A DNA stretch of 64,000 nucleotides from Phlegmacium glaucopus (Eukaryota > Basidiomycota > Agaricomycetes > Agaricales > Cortinariaceae), in assembly GCA_015039465.1 (NCBI GenBank), contig MU130237.1, positions 744,001 to 808,000 on the forward strand, read 5' to 3'. The position numbers and the translations under genes were made by a program. Below the pieces are notes generated by a model. The model was not told the origin of the DNA. It made no database searches and saw only the letters and a program-made list of their open reading frames with translations. Numbering within the stretch: the first letter of the stretch is position 1; each line of letters begins with the position of its first letter. Shown one piece after another: positions 1 through 10,600 of this stretch.

Positions 1-992
1 CTTACCTCTGGACTTTTCAAAACTTCAACTAAACTGTGTACATGTGGACTGCTAACGTGTACTCGGACGGCCTTTTCTTTCAATGCTTTCTGCAAGGTCT
101 TGTCCCCTCGTTTCACTGCTTCTGCCATGATATAATCAAAGACAGCATCTCGAACCCAACCTGGACTGGCGATGACAATGGCTCGTAAACCAACAGTTGC
201 GTATGGAATGTGCCGTACGAATGAGTCATATAGGGTTCCGTAAAATTTGACCAAGGCTTTATCATGTTGCGAGGCGCCTGATGAGGCGGATTTTCGGGGT
301 ATGGCCACAGAAATCCGATGGGTTATTAGAGTCATATGCTGAGAGAGCAAACAGAAAGCAGCCACTCCTTCCCCGCAGACCACGGCGCCAACTTCTGCCC
401 CCCTTCCTGGGATAATGGCTTCTTCAACTCGACCGATGGCAACACTGTCCCAGCCGTCCAATTTTTCAATTCGTACATCGCGATTCGCCTCCACATCAAG
501 GGTGTGAAATGCTCCTAATTTTACGTGTGGATTTTCTGAAATAACACGACCTGAGATATGGAGGGTGGCTGTTGCAGCCGCTGCGGAAGACGATGTGCCT
601 TCTTGGTCCTGAGGTGTAATACTTGCGCTAGGCGTCCTCGAAGAAGAAAAATCAACGCGGCCAACTTGAATAGTAAGATTTAAGCGAATACGGTGAGATT
701 CAGTGGAACCTGTCGAGGAAACTGTTTGAACACGCCTGCGGGGTGCAACAGAGTCAGATCACCAAATTATAAGGCTCTGAGTCTTGCATAGAGACTGACC
801 TAACAGCAGGTCCACGAACAGAATCTCCATTCTGGATCAGGTTATAAAGATGCCACATATCTTCATCGTCTTCTGGACGTAGTGTAACATGGCCCTACAT
901 ATCCTGTCAGGGATCAACTCAACGCACTATGAGCGCTAAAGATCTTAGCATACCGCCCCGTGTTTATCAATAAATTTGTTAACGAGCTTCAT
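1..992 (-). CDS. DOM34: Dom34/Pelota ribosome-rescue factor, 5' part (partial at left edge)
   Basis: Dom34/Pelota binds the empty A site of stalled ribosomes with Hbs1 and splits them in no-go and non-stop decay; it acts in the cytoplasm. The start codon is 992-990 (protein begins [12 protein letters not shown]). Exons read 992-954, 894-800 and 735-6, and a donor (gtaag) lies at 5-1, so the rest of the gene is outside the window. The visible part covers the N-terminal Sm-like domain ([20 protein letters not shown], then [20 protein letters not shown]) and the start of the central eRF1_2-like domain ([15 protein letters not shown]). A Ser/Ala/Thr-rich insertion sits within the N-terminal domain, between [11 protein letters not shown] and LHISGRVI. 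The gene is head-to-head with the PLP1-like gene, 156 bp between ATGs. Identity is secure; nothing can be said about the C-terminal domain. Confidence 0.93.
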
Positions 993-1148
993 TTCTTTGT
1001 CGCAGTATGTTAGACTGGCGACTCGACGATGAATGATAAAGTGTGAATGAACGTAGTAATCACGGTAATGCAGACGCAATTCAAAAGTTATCGATCATCT
1101 CAATATTTACATAATCCAACCCCTACTTTGTCCCTCCATTATTTTGGC
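993..1148. promoter_or_regulatory. Shared divergent promoter, DOM34 / PLP1-like
   Basis: This 156-bp gap separates the two start codons and must hold both promoters and both 5' UTRs. No clear TATA box or known operator was recognised. The function is inferred from gene orientation only. Confidence 0.5.
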
Positions 1149-2138
1149 ATGCAAGAAAGGTGAGCATTTCTTTTGTTTGAAGACTTCGTCATTTTCACCT
1201 TTTGGCCTATAGCAACTCTAGGATTAATTCTCTGGCTGCCCGACTTGTAGAACCTAATGATCCCAATCGGTCGAGACGCGACGCCAAGGACGATGACGAT
1301 GACGACGACGCCCTTTTTGCAGAATTGGAAGAAGAGATCGAAAACAACAGTAATTCTTTCATGAGAGAGCATGGTCTGCAGATGCTCAAGAGAGAGTAAG
1401 GTGCCTTTCATTTGGACGTGTCAAGTGCTTCCTTTCGCCCTTATGTTTAAATTTGTAGGATGGAAAACGTGAAGCAGATGAAAGAAAACGAACATGGGAG
1501 GTATACGGAAATTACGGATGAAAAGGAAGTGGTGCGAGTGAGTGCGTAAGTTCTCCGCTACATTTTCAGGTTACCTTGAATGAATAATTCCCATCTAGAC
1601 ATGAACCAAGATGCGTGATTCACTTCTATCACTCCAAATTCAAGCGGTGTGAAATTATGGACAAACATCTGGCAGTAAGCTAGAGTAAAACCATACTTGC
1701 AACTTGCTTAGCTTCTATTGGCAGAAACTGGCTCCCAAATATTTCAACACTCGCTTTTTGCGGGTTTTTGTGGAGAATATTCCCTGGCTTGTCGAGAAAT
1801 TATCAATCAAGGTGTTACCTTGCGTCATCTGTTTCGTCGACGGAGTCACGAAGGATAGGTAAGTGGTCTTTGCCAATTAGATGGACGCCAGATGTTCACA
1901 AATTAGATTCGTTGGATTTGAGGAGTTGGGTAATAGCGATGCCTTCGATACAGCTGTCCTCGAGTTGAGATTGTCGTCGTGTGGTATGTTCACCCCTCCA
2001 TTTACAGCCTTATCTAATTTCTCAACTTCTTAATCGATAGGAGTTATTCAAAAATCCAGCAGTAGCACAATACGACCTCTTTTTCAAGTTTCGCGTTCAC
2101 GTCAAAACGACGGTGACGATGAAATTTTTGACCTGTAG
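1149..2138 (+). CDS. PLP1: Phosducin-like / thioredoxin-domain protein 9 (Plp1/TXNDC9) family
   Basis: Members of this family are co-chaperones of the CCT chaperonin involved in actin and tubulin folding. Seven exons join in frame: 1149-1159, 1213-1395, 1459-1545, 1599-1674, 1725-1858, 1907-1983 and 2041-2138, giving 221 residues. The N-terminal part has an acidic run of seven aspartates followed by a helical stretch (LFAELEEEIENN). The thioredoxin-fold part is recognised from VIHFYHSKFKRCEIMDKHL, LAPKYFNTRFLRVFVENIPW and KVLPCVICFVDG. A single Cys occupies the usual active-site region, as expected for this non-redox branch. The first exon is only 11 nt long. The stop lies 95 bp from the stop of the convergent cysteine-repeat gene. 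Family assignment is firm; choosing Plp1/TXNDC9 over other phosducin-like proteins rests on overall pattern and length. Confidence 0.88.
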
Positions 2139-2233
2139 GTAATAATATATAAATTGATTTACGCGAACGGCATGCGAATACAATTCCAATAAAGTACTCA
2201 TAAAAAATAAAAAATAATGTAAGAAACTGGGCT

Positions 2234-5200
2234 TCATCCCAACAATCGAAATCGTACAATTATGCGTTGACCAGGAAGAAATGGATGGGAATGATCGGGA
2301 ACAACGGCAATTTCGAGTTCACCCTGCATATTCTTCATAAAAGTTGCATCAGACACACTAGAGACGGCCTGATGTATAGGTACCTGCTTAAGGCAGGCAA
2401 ATCGTTCAGCAATCCCACCATCTTCCAAAATAGAAATATATCGCTTGGGACTAGATATTTAGGGTCTATTATGAACGAACGAGAAGGCATGAAGGCAGGG
2501 CACTAACCTGAATCGAATTCGGCCCATACGTTCAATCTCTCCTTTGAGTTTCAGCACATTGCCATCCACAGTTTCCTTATGACCAATGATGTCAAAATCA
2601 AGGGCAACAATAGAATATTCTGCATCAAAGACAAACAAGGCTTTGGATGAATTAGATAAATTGTCTCCTGCATTGTGCAGGAACAAGACAGATTGCGCCT
2701 CTAGAAAGTCGTTGAGGCGGACCTTGAAGTCGGCCAACAGAGTTGGAAAGGCCTTGTATTGGGGATAAGGTGATGGCTCCCGAGACTGACAGGCGTTTCA
2801 GGACATTTTCAGTTACATGTATGACTCTGAGGTCTACTGACCTTGGACGCATGTGCTGGGATCGATTTAGCCTTCCACTTTAGCAAAGGTCGCTTGTAAA
2901 CGCCATCATTTGTAAGCCATGAAAGTCTTGCAACACATTGATCGCAATCCAGTGTCAACTCTGTCCCCGATAGGAGCATGCCACAGTCAAGGCTTTGACA
3001 CCTTCCAGATAATTGTTTATCTCGCTTAGGAAGACGCTCCTACATGAAGCTTTTGAGTTAGGTCTAGCCATATAACAAATACTTGGTTGTGACCTACAGC
3101 AATCTTATTGGATTGATTAGGTCTCGCACGTAGGCGACAAAGAGCACACCTTTTCCACGTATATTCGCTGGATGGCGGGATGATATAGGTGCAGCTGGGT
3201 ATAGAGCAAAGCCGAGCGCCCGCAACAATAGGTGGTGAGTCGTCACTGAAGATGTCCTGTATTGATAGATGAGATGGTTTGAGATAAAACAAAAAGTTCG
3301 GAAGCATACTCTACAAAGGGGGGTGCCCGTGATTTGGGACCCTTCATCTAGCCGCGAGTGTCGTTCATGGAGATTCTGCCTCATGCGTTGATATTCTCGA
3401 CTCCGTGCTCTACATATCACGCATGACTTCCACCGATATATGGCAGGGAGTCGTTGTTGGCATCGAATAGATCCACATTTCCGCACATAAAGACCGGGGC
3501 GCGGTGGAATACGAAATTTTAGACCAGTCGAGACCAAAGGCGAAGGGATCTAAAAATCACTAACAGTCGCTAATTTGAGTAAATGAGGACCTACTTCTTG
3601 ACCCTCTTCAGATTCGTTATTATCTCCTGAATCCGCAAGGTCGCGGAGGTCGCTGGACCGGCCGAAAATAGAGACTTCAGCAGATAGCGACATGCCCAGA
3701 GGAGCACTGGATTTTATGGACATGACAGATTCAACCTGTGCGCCCAAGCACAATTCGTCATTAGACGCAAGTTCGACGGGAGTAGACGGTGCCGATATAG
3801 ATAGATCCTCCTGTGCGCGGGTGAAAACAAGTGCGTCTTCAGATAAGTCTTCAGATCCCGTCGTCTGGTTGTTTAATTGGATTGTGGGAGGTTCCGAACG
3901 TTTACTCGGTGCCCGAGTTTCGGTAGAAGAGGAGGGCAGCCCCCCAACTTGAATATTCAAACTTACTTGCGGATCTTTATCAATCGTTATGGGGAAGTCG
4001 GCAGAATGACCTGTTGATATCCCATATTTTGAGCTCGAATCCTTGGATGCCGTATTGCGCCGCTGTTGAGTAGTCGGGTCACATTCAAGCTGTTTGTTAA
4101 CTTTCTGGGACGCAGGTGTGTGAGATACTTCATCCGCCCAACTTACTGCTTTCTTTGTCTTCTGCTTCGTAGGAGTTGACCGTTTGATGGTCCCTGAGGT
4201 GAGCCTTCCATCATCAGCTCTATGACCAGCATGCGCTTTTGATATCTTGAATCTCCAATCCCTGCGAACACATTCCAGGCATCTAGTGGAAAGAGATTCT
4301 GATGAGATGATTCCCGTGCATTCCTTGGTTGAACATAATTTGAGAGAATGGGATGTCTATGGAGAAATTTGCTCGATGTTAGACGTAGAGCGCTACAATA
4401 AATTCCTGCTTTTTCAGCAAGAGTTTGATTATAGCTTACATTTTGTTTCCTTTTTGGCAAAATTGGGACAAGATCGAGGACAGCTGGATTTGAATGATGA
4501 GGAACGTTTTCCAGGAGCGAGTTTTCCATAAGCCAACTTGAACTCTCTTGAACGGGTTGCAGTTGCGGCTCTTTAACAACTTCACTATCTATAACCTATT
4601 TCATGTTATCATGATAGCCTATTATGATGGCGACAGAATTCTGACCTCAGGATACGACAGTTCAATTCCCTCCATATCTATATCGTCGTCATCATCGAGG
4701 TTTTCATCCGGGTTCTAGTGGGGACTACACGTTGATGACTGATATTTCACAAATGCGGCAAAGTGAACGAACTGAAAATATGGACATGACGGCATTAGAC
4801 AAATCATCCTCAAAATTGGAGACGATCTCCTTTAATTCTGAAGAACAGTCACGCTGATCGAACTCGACCTTCTCAAAAGAAAGAGCAGCGTCAGAGCGAC
4901 AACGAGGGCATACGGTTTCAGTGTAGCGTGACGACACTACAGCCCGGCAGACCCCACAAAGATGATGCTGCGATTGTTTGTGTTCTTCAGTCAAACTGGG
5001 TGCCTGGGAGTTTCCAATATAAGTGTGTCAATCCGCTGTAATATCAACGAAACTTTTACATTTGATTGAAATATTTTATGACGGGAGCCATAATAGTTGT
5101 ATAAAGGGATGGAGATTGTCGAGCTAGGGGGATTTACAGATCGGCGACTCTGATAGGATACCGATGCTGAATTGTACCCCGGTCGTTTACTACTGATCCC

Positions 5201-5707
5201 AGCTTCAAAGTTCTGAGTGCTCTCTAACTGCGACTCGGAACTCGACAACAAGTAGGGGGGAAGCAGCGGGGATTTCTAGAAGGTATTGTCAGATAATTGG
5301 CCTGAGTGGAAATGATGTAGTTTACCAGTAGTGATGCCTAATACAAGCTGGTGTTAGAAGTTTTTTCAGGCGTATAAAACGAAATCACAGACAACATCGT
5401 AGACGGCCGAACAGGGCACTGCAGGCGCAACCGATGTAGCCTCCTTGCAGTCGTTGGGCTCATTAAACGTGCTTTCGACACACGAAGCAGTCTTAGCATA
5501 GGCCCCAGTCGTGTCCTTTGGATTTGTGGAATCATCGTGGTTCCTTATCCTGTCCAAGCAGAGATCACATATGTCGCTTTTGGATGGTCCAGGCCACATT
5601 AAGGTTCTACAATTGTGTTGAGAGCAAATGTGAACCAAATGCCGTGAATTCAGGGAAGATGGCCCGATCGATGTCGATGGAACCATTGGAGCCGTGTGTA
5701 CCTCCAT
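2234..5707 (-). CDS. Large uncharacterised protein with six cysteine-pair (zinc-ribbon-like) units
   Basis: I do not recognise a named function. A chain of exons reads from an ATG at 5707-5705 to a stop at 2236-2234, giving roughly 850-900 residues. Six cysteine units are spread along it: HICSQHNC...ICDLC (about 5540-5625), HLCGVC...VCPRC (4880-4965), LCSTKEC...RCLEC (4270-4345), RKCGSIRC...WKSCVIC (3410-3490), RLCSIPSC...WKRCALC (3145-3215) and GRCQSLDC...LDCDQC (2915-2985). Five have the form C-x4-C then C-x2-C; one is C-x2-C then C-x2-C. Units 4 and 5 share a W-K-x-C-x-x-C-R core followed by basic residues. Linkers are acidic or Ser/Pro-rich, including a DDDDDID run near 4690. The C-terminal 130 residues lack cysteine pairs and look like a folded domain (FLEAQSVLFLHNAG, ALFVFDAEYSIVALDFD). 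Zinc binding is inferred. Exon limits between units, and whether another 5' exon exists, are uncertain because the upstream side is rearranged. Confidence 0.6.
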
Positions 5708-5868
5708 CGCGACTCGCGGGAGGGTGAGGACTATGAAAATGGATGTCTTTAGTACATCATAAAAGTATTGGCACTAGGGAATACGACTTACCCTCCTATT
5801 CGCGAAGAAAGTTATGCATAATAAAACTCAGTTGCTGGTATCACAACGTGACCAATGCTGTGCCGAGC

Positions 5869-6103
5869 TCTTTGCGAACAACGTCCTTGCAGCATACAAA
5901 GCATACGATTTGGATGGTATAGAACTGGATTGGGAATATCCCGGAAAACAAGGCGCTGAGGGAAATAACGTCGACTCGAAAGATACACCCAACTTTCTCT
6001 TACTTCTAATCATTCTTCGTTCCATCCTTCCGCCTACGGCTCGAATCAGCGCTGTCGTTCAAACATCTACTTTTTGGGACACTCGAGGACAGCCGATGAC
6101 CGA
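5869..6103 (+). pseudogene. Inverted partial copy of the GH18 chitinase (exon 2 fragment)
   Basis: This 235-bp stretch matches, in inverted orientation, positions 13224-13458 inside exon 2 of the intact chitinase downstream. By hand count there are about 13 mismatches and no gaps, and about seven are amino-acid changes. It contains the GH18 catalytic motif (DLDGIELDWEYPG). The fragment begins within exon 2 and ends abruptly after FWDTRGQPMTD, with no flanking chitinase sequence on either side. It has no signal peptide, no N-terminal barrel strands and no C-terminal half, so it cannot encode a working chitinase. It lies directly upstream of the start of the cysteine-repeat gene and may have replaced part of that gene's upstream region. 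Confidence 0.85.
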
Positions 6104-6208
6104 TCGCAGAGAGCCAACTGCGTTTTCCTTCGTCTTATTTTTGAAGGCATCCGCAGATGCGTCTCCTGAAAGTTGATCAGGAGTCATTTCAACACTTCAA
6201 GCTCCAAA

Positions 6209-6690
6209 ATGCCTTGTTCGCCCTCAGGCGATGATGGAACCAACGACTTTTGAAGAGTTATCTTCGCTGCCGCTCTACAATATTCTCGATGAGTGGGAAT
6301 GAATGTGCTTTCGTTGACATCTCCTCCTGTGCATTGTCTGCGAATCTGTTCTCATATTCTCAAGCAAGCCATATCTCCTTCGCGTGCGAGTAGTACTCCT
6401 AAGCTCAGTGGTCTCTATGTATTCCCAACCTTCAGATCGCATCGCTGTTATCTCAAGCGCTAGTATAGCTGCTTTCACATCGATCGCCAATTCAATAAAT
6501 TCATCTCAACGAGAAGATGTTCGTGGCGTCGCTGTTCTCTTATATACCGGTAAGAATTTCTTCCAATCAAAAACATTAAACTTACTGGTTTTCTAATCTC
6601 TTTTATTAAAGACGAAACCTCTGAAATTGATTTAGTCGGACCAACGTTCTCCGCTCTCAAGGCTTTTACTCAACCTTTCAATCGCTCCAG
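6209..6690 (+). pseudogene. Degenerate fragment of an unidentified protein-coding gene
   Basis: Protein-like stretches occur in more than one frame: MEPTTFEELSSLPLYNILDE (near 6230-6290), VVSMYSQPSDRIAVISSAS and NSINSSQREDVRGVAVLLYT (about 6400-6545) and, after a plausible intron (gtaagaatt...aaag, about 6550-6612), ETSEIDLVGPTFSALKAF (about 6617-6670). A stop codon follows the first stretch and the frame must shift to link it to the second. The composition suggests a helical, possibly HEAT-like protein, but no family could be named. The conserved look together with in-frame breaks supports a decayed gene rather than random open sequence. Confidence 0.4.
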
Positions 6691-7305
6691 GCTCAGATGA
6701 TAAAGGAAGATATACCCGTTGTGTTTTGCCGACCAGTTTTTCGTGATCCGAAACCTGTTTACAGCGGTGCTCGTCTTGACTATTGTCCCTGTATAGGTCA
6801 AGGTCGGAAGGGCGATGGTTGAACATTGTTGTTTCTTGATCTCGCAGAAATTGTTAGATGCTGACGACGTTGGTTCCAATATTTTTGATGGTTTACTGCA
6901 TTGCCGTTATCCACTTTTTTCGATATCCCTAACAGCAGCTCACTGCGCCAAAACATTGACATTGGCAGCCTCTTCTGGCAGTCCAACTCTATGACAATGC
7001 CCATGGCTTCTGATTCTTTGGCAAGCCAACCCTGTATTCGAAACCCATTAGATCGGTGATGCAGGAAAGGTCTGGATTTTTGAAGCGCTTCTATCTTTGC
7101 AGTGACACATTTACATCTCCAAGTCAAGGGGGCAGTAAATTCATATCAGATGGGTACCTTCAATATTCTGCCAGTGGCTATTAGGGCTTTGTGATTGTTG
7201 TTTCTATGAGCTTGTGATCCTATTGTTGTACTTACTGATTCAATGTAGCCTGAATTCTTGGTTGATGTCATGTGATGACATCATCTACTCATCTCCTAAA
7301 CGGCC
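6691..7305. other. Intergenic stretch, nothing recognised
   Basis: Short open frames exist on both strands, but none shows family resemblance, splice-supported extension or a convincing start. The last 100 bp before 7306 must hold the promoter and 5' UTR of the Crinkler-like gene. Confidence 0.5.
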
Positions 7306-9741
7306 ATGTCTCTTGTTCGATTCAAACTCAAGAAGACCTATGGCACAAATAGACTTGCAGATTTTCATGGGCAGCCAAGCTGGGAGGGTCTTGCTTTGAA
7401 AATCAACAAGATGTTTATCATTCCACTGGAACAAGTTGGAGTTGCTTATATCGACAAAGCCAAAGACGCAATTACTCTCACCAACGAGGAGGAACTTCAG
7501 AGTTTCTATGCAACCTATTCAGGTTCTGGTGAATTTAAGTTTATTGTTCAGGATTTAAAGACTCCTGACGGTGAGTCCATCTGTCTTTGCTTAATTCTTC
7601 CTCATGTTTCTCATCAGCCTCCCTTTTTTTGCTCTCTCCTGGCCTTCTATTCATACTCCTTAATCAGACACACCCACAATTGCTGCAACTTGGTCAGCAG
7701 GATCTAATATTTCTGATCTATCCCAGAGTGGTAAGTAAATTTCAGCAATAGTCAGCCCCGTTAAACTACTCAATCAATTGCTCAGATGACAAGTTGAAAA
7801 AACATCCCCGCTCACAGTCAGTGGACTTGGAGGTGGATAGTAGTCATGTAATCAAGAAGGAGCGGACTAACCAACCGTAAGTTACATCCTTTTTTTAGTT
7901 ACCGAGTGGATTTTGTAACTCTCAAGCTTCTTGTTCAGTTTTGAGAGAAAGTGGGCCGTCAATGGGGCAATCCGAGAGATTGATATACCTGGATCCTACT
8001 ATTTGGATCCTAGAACGCAAGATGCAACCCAGCGCTGTTTGACCGCTATATTTGATAGCCAACTTGTGCTGCTCCCAGGTGCTCGAGCATCTGGAAAGAC
8101 GACGCGGTTGCTCTGTCTCCGGGAAGAACTACGGGCAAAGGGTTACAAAGTCCTATAGTATGTCATTCTTGTGGGTAGATCTGCTATGCATTCACTGATA
8201 GCCACCTTTGATAAGCATTTCATTCGAGGGAATAAATATGCGCAGCGCAGGCTCATTCTGGGTGTCACTCGGTGCTGCAGCTAAAAATGCTGCCTCTACA
8301 GGCCATTTTAAATTTCGCCCAAATCTTTCCATATCATCTCAGGAGGGTTTCCTCGAATATTTCCTGGCACTCGATGGGAGACACAATGTCGTCCTTCTTG
8401 TTGATGAATTTAGCGAATTGTATCGTGCTGATCCTGTTATTCAGCAAGAATGTCTCCGGGCTTTCCGAGAAATCAGAAATAACAATGAGATCTATGCTAT
8501 CCGCAGCATCATCTCTGCTGGAACTTTCAGCATCTTATATCTGAACCCAACTGACAGCATAATCTCACCATTCAATGTTGCCGATCACATCCCAAACCCA
8601 CATTTTACACTTGAGGAAGTCAAGAGACTCTTCCTTGAGTTTGCGCATGACAATTATATCACCATAGATGATGGTGTTGTTGAAGATGTATGGGCGAAAT
8701 CAAATGGGTGTGTTGCCTAGCTTAATTGGTCTAAACAAGCTTAAATTTTATCGTAGCCATCCAGGTATGGTCTGCCTTTGCGGGCGTATAATTTTCAACA
8801 ACCTACAATCATTGCTCGACGACAATTCAAAAACTGTAATGAATCATACATGGCAACAATTTCCAGCTGACTGGCTGTACAATGAGCTATTTGCGTACAA
8901 CACATTTCGCGCCATGCTTGATTCCCTTTCCAGCTCCAATGCCAGTCCTGCTGTCGCCCTACTCCGCTCATACTTCCTGGGATTTCTCGGTGATGTGGAA
9001 ATAAATAATGGTGAGCAAGAGAAATTTGTTGATTTCTTAACATCGGAAGGAGTGTTATTGAAGCCAAGCGCGTCCAACAAGTATCGCATGGCCTCGCCTC
9101 TTATCGATGGATTAATCCGAACTAGACTCATCCCCCTTTTATTCCCCCTTGCTCCTCGTTCGGCTCCATTGTGCCATGATGATGGGAAATCCCTCCATAT
9201 CTTGAATACTCTGATCAAATCACTGGAGTTCTTCGATAAAGATCTTATTTGCCTTGCCCGTTTTCGTTCATACAAGACACCAATGGGGAAACCTGTTCCT
9301 CGAGAAAGCATTTATGATACAGAACTCATGAGGATACTTTCAAACTGGCTTCAGCAATACGGTTGGATGGTCACAGGCCAATGGCACCTACAAACCGATC
9401 TGAACAAGCACAAATTTTCTGACATCGTAATCAAGAAGAATGACTGGACGGTTGTTTTGGAGTTACTGGCAACTGGAACTCCGAGTTCTATCAAATCACA
9501 CATTCAAAAGACCGCCGAATATAAGGAACTTCTATCTGCAAATGAAGCATGGGTCATTCATTTTACTTGTGAAGACAACTACGAGCCCACATGGCAATCC
9601 GATGCAGAGTTATTGAGCGGTATAAATGTGATTCATTTTGCACATAGCACCACTGATTTTACCAATGTGTTGATGAGTACACACTGGAAAGATCATGCAG
9701 GAAATACTCAGCAGGAGGATAATAGGTTGTTGGAAGTGTAA
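7306..9741 (+). CDS. Crinkler (CRN)-like protein: PB1-like header, P-loop NTPase, nuclease-like C-terminus
   Basis: Six exons (7306-7570, 7668-7730, 7786-7876, 7939-8157, 8216-8708, 8758-9741) give 704 residues with no break. Residues 1-90 resemble the ubiquitin/PB1-like header of fungal Crinkler-type proteins (LTNEEELQSFYATYSGSGEF, ending FIVQDLKTPDG). Next comes a P-loop ATPase with Walker A (GARASGKTT) and Walker B (NVVLLVDEFSELY). The C-terminal region has a restriction-endonuclease-like layout (HKFSDIVI, WTVVLELLATG, EAWVIHFTCED), but the ELL position lacks the lysine of the usual ExK motif. In the established Crinkler-RHS classification such proteins are read as effector or self/non-self conflict proteins with header, NTPase and toxin-like modules. 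There is no obvious signal peptide. It is the only intact gene between two pseudogenes. Nuclease activity is inference; the family call is fairly secure. Confidence 0.8.
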
Positions 9742-9809
9742 TGTACCATCAAATTGCTGTACATCAATTCACACTCCAAAAGTTAGTACTCAGACTACTA
9801 AGTAGCTAT

Positions 9810-10600
9810 GAGTATGCGCCGCTACACTTTTTCAACAACACTTTGCTGGACACATTCATCTCCATCGCCCAATCCGAGGGCGTTGAACGCAATAATGTTG
9901 TCGAGTGCGGCGACGAATCCTGGATGTACGGCGACCTAGACGCCATCTCTACCGGACTTACTACTCTCGAACTTCATCAAAAATACGGCCCCAAACCTGT
10001 CGTCACCGTCATCAGTGAAAATCACCCCAACATCTTGGCTACCTTATTCACAACGTGGAAACTCAGTGGTGTTTTTGCTCCTTTGGATTATCATGTTCTC
10101 GCGAGATCCTGGAGCGTATGCTGTACAACATTGCGCCTACCTGCGTATTGGTACCCTCGACCGAACCTGTCATCCTGAATATTGTAAAAGGTGTTTTTTT
10201 CCCTTATTTCTTTTATATCAGCTGCTGACGAGGTCCTTCTAGGTCTTGCACTTCCTTGCCTTCCTTTCGACCTGAAGGATACCACCGTTACCGCACTCTC
10301 CCAAGCTTTCTGCTTCTCTTTTCCCTACTCCCATCCCAGAAGATATCGCCTTATACCTCCACACTTCTTCTGCTTCTACTGTTTCCGACGTTAAATGTGT
10401 TCCCATCTCTCACAAAAATGTCATCAATGATTCTCAATCACGCCTTTCGCGGTTCAAGAAAGTTTGGCCTCAGCAGGACTCCAACCATCTTCGTGTCGTC
10501 ACATGGGCCTGCCTTCTGCCACACTTATGTCTCACTGACCAACACAACCATAAATCGATAATTCTGAAGAGACAGAGTGCTCTGCTAGCAACTTACCGCA
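9810..10600 (+). pseudogene. Decayed NRPS-like adenylation-domain gene
   Basis: The first part encodes the N-terminal side of an AMP-binding domain (APLHFFNNTLLDTFISIAQS, VVECGDESWMYGDLDAISTG, NILATLFTTWKLSGVFAPLD). Near 10095 the frame shifts, and typical following sequence continues in another frame (ILERMLYNIAPTCVLVPSTE) up to a plausible intron (about 10190-10221). A second shift near 10305 restores a segment like the phosphate-binding A3 region (DIALYLHTSSASTVSDV). After about 10450 the similarity fades. No reductase, thiolation or later adenylation motifs were found. Fungal NRPS-like enzymes of this type activate carboxylic acids; this copy is dead. The start is set at the first family-like residues, about 70 bp after the Crinkler-like stop. 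Confidence 0.7.

Noticed and set aside
3945..3965. Possible 19-bp intron in the cysteine-repeat gene
   Set aside because: Too short for a fungal intron; the frame is open straight through.
5814..6176. 120-codon frame containing the chitinase fragment as a gene
   Set aside because: Only 79 codons are chitinase-like; both flanks are unrelated and the enzyme fold is incomplete, so it is called a pseudogene fragment.
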